Origin: Clostridia bacterium
GTDB lineage: Bacteria > Bacillota_A > Clostridia > Oscillospirales > CAG-272
Assembly (NCBI GenBank): GCA_017467225.1
Contig: JAFTSR010000266.1
Span: 1-6,029, forward strand
Direction: 5' to 3'
DNA: 6,029 bases
The position numbers and the translations under genes are program-made. The notes under the pieces are model-generated. The model was not told where the DNA came from and did no database searches. It saw only the letters and a list, made by a program, of their open reading frames with translations. How positions within the stretch are numbered: position 1 is the stretch's first letter; every line of letters begins with the position of its first letter. This document shows, piece after piece, positions 5,936 to 6,029 of the stretch.

Positions 5936-6029
5936 TCATTGTACGCCATTAAAATCAGTCTTACTCTCGAAGGGACGATTAAAAGAGCCAATTTCAATTA
6001 AATTCCCTTCGGGGTCTGCGATATAGCAG
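5936..6029 (-). CDS. VOC family (glyoxalase/bleomycin-resistance type) protein, C-terminal end only
   Basis: On the minus strand the last 30 full codons read CYIADPEGNLIEIGSFNRPF and ten further residues, then TGA (5938-5936). YIADPEGNLIEI matches the closing strand of VOC-fold proteins (consensus FxDPDGNxIEL). In metal-dependent members the Glu of this motif is a metal ligand. The start and most of the gene lie beyond the right edge, so substrate and reaction cannot be assigned. Codons are A/T-ending (ATT, AAT, TTA, GAA), unlike the GC-ending usage of the neighbouring lipoprotein gene. The gene converges with its neighbour on the shared terminator at 5864-5905. Confidence 0.82.
   Translation of the reverse strand, partial: CYIADPEGNLIEIGSFNRPFESKTDFNGVQ

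Noticed and set aside
5844..6026. Plus-strand open frame of 60 codons
   Set aside because: It crosses the terminator hairpin and lies opposite the recognisable VOC-family C-terminus on the minus strand.

Overview
The window looks like a chromosomal segment of an uncultured, moderately GC-rich Firmicute, probably a gut clostridium. The signs are lipoprotein signal peptides, AGGAG-type ribosome binding sites, a textbook sigma-A promoter, and hairpin-rich intergenic DNA of a kind I associate with gut Clostridia. The taxonomic call is an inference.

Layout: (1) 31-3399, a complete 1122-residue lipoprotein made only of beta-rich binding modules: Ig-like domains, a divergent OB-like region, three near-identical 93-residue OB-fold-like repeats, a carbohydrate-binding-like domain and a C-terminal beta domain. 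A strong UUCG hairpin terminator follows. (2) 3450-4179, about 730 bases with no believable gene, packed with perfect hairpins. Two inverted copies of one hairpin-plus-tail motif bound a roughly 490-base element (3527-4016). (3) 4180-5747, a consensus promoter and a second lipoprotein gene encoding two Big_2 (Ig-like) domains and a C-terminal domain that resembles barnase (ribonuclease N1/T1 family). Two in-frame TAG codons, 15 bases apart (5181 and 5196), split the gene before all of its predicted catalytic residues, while the frame stays open to a TAA at 5745. (4) 5748-5935, a convergent intergenic stretch with a REP-like hairpin and a strong terminator. (5) 5936-6029, the minus-strand 3' end of a VOC (glyoxalase/bleomycin-resistance) family gene.

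The two lipoproteins probably both sit on the outer face of the membrane, but they have separate transcription signals and different codon habits, so nothing shows that they work together. The most notable observations are the TAG-interrupted barnase-like lipoprotein and the inverted-hairpin noncoding element.
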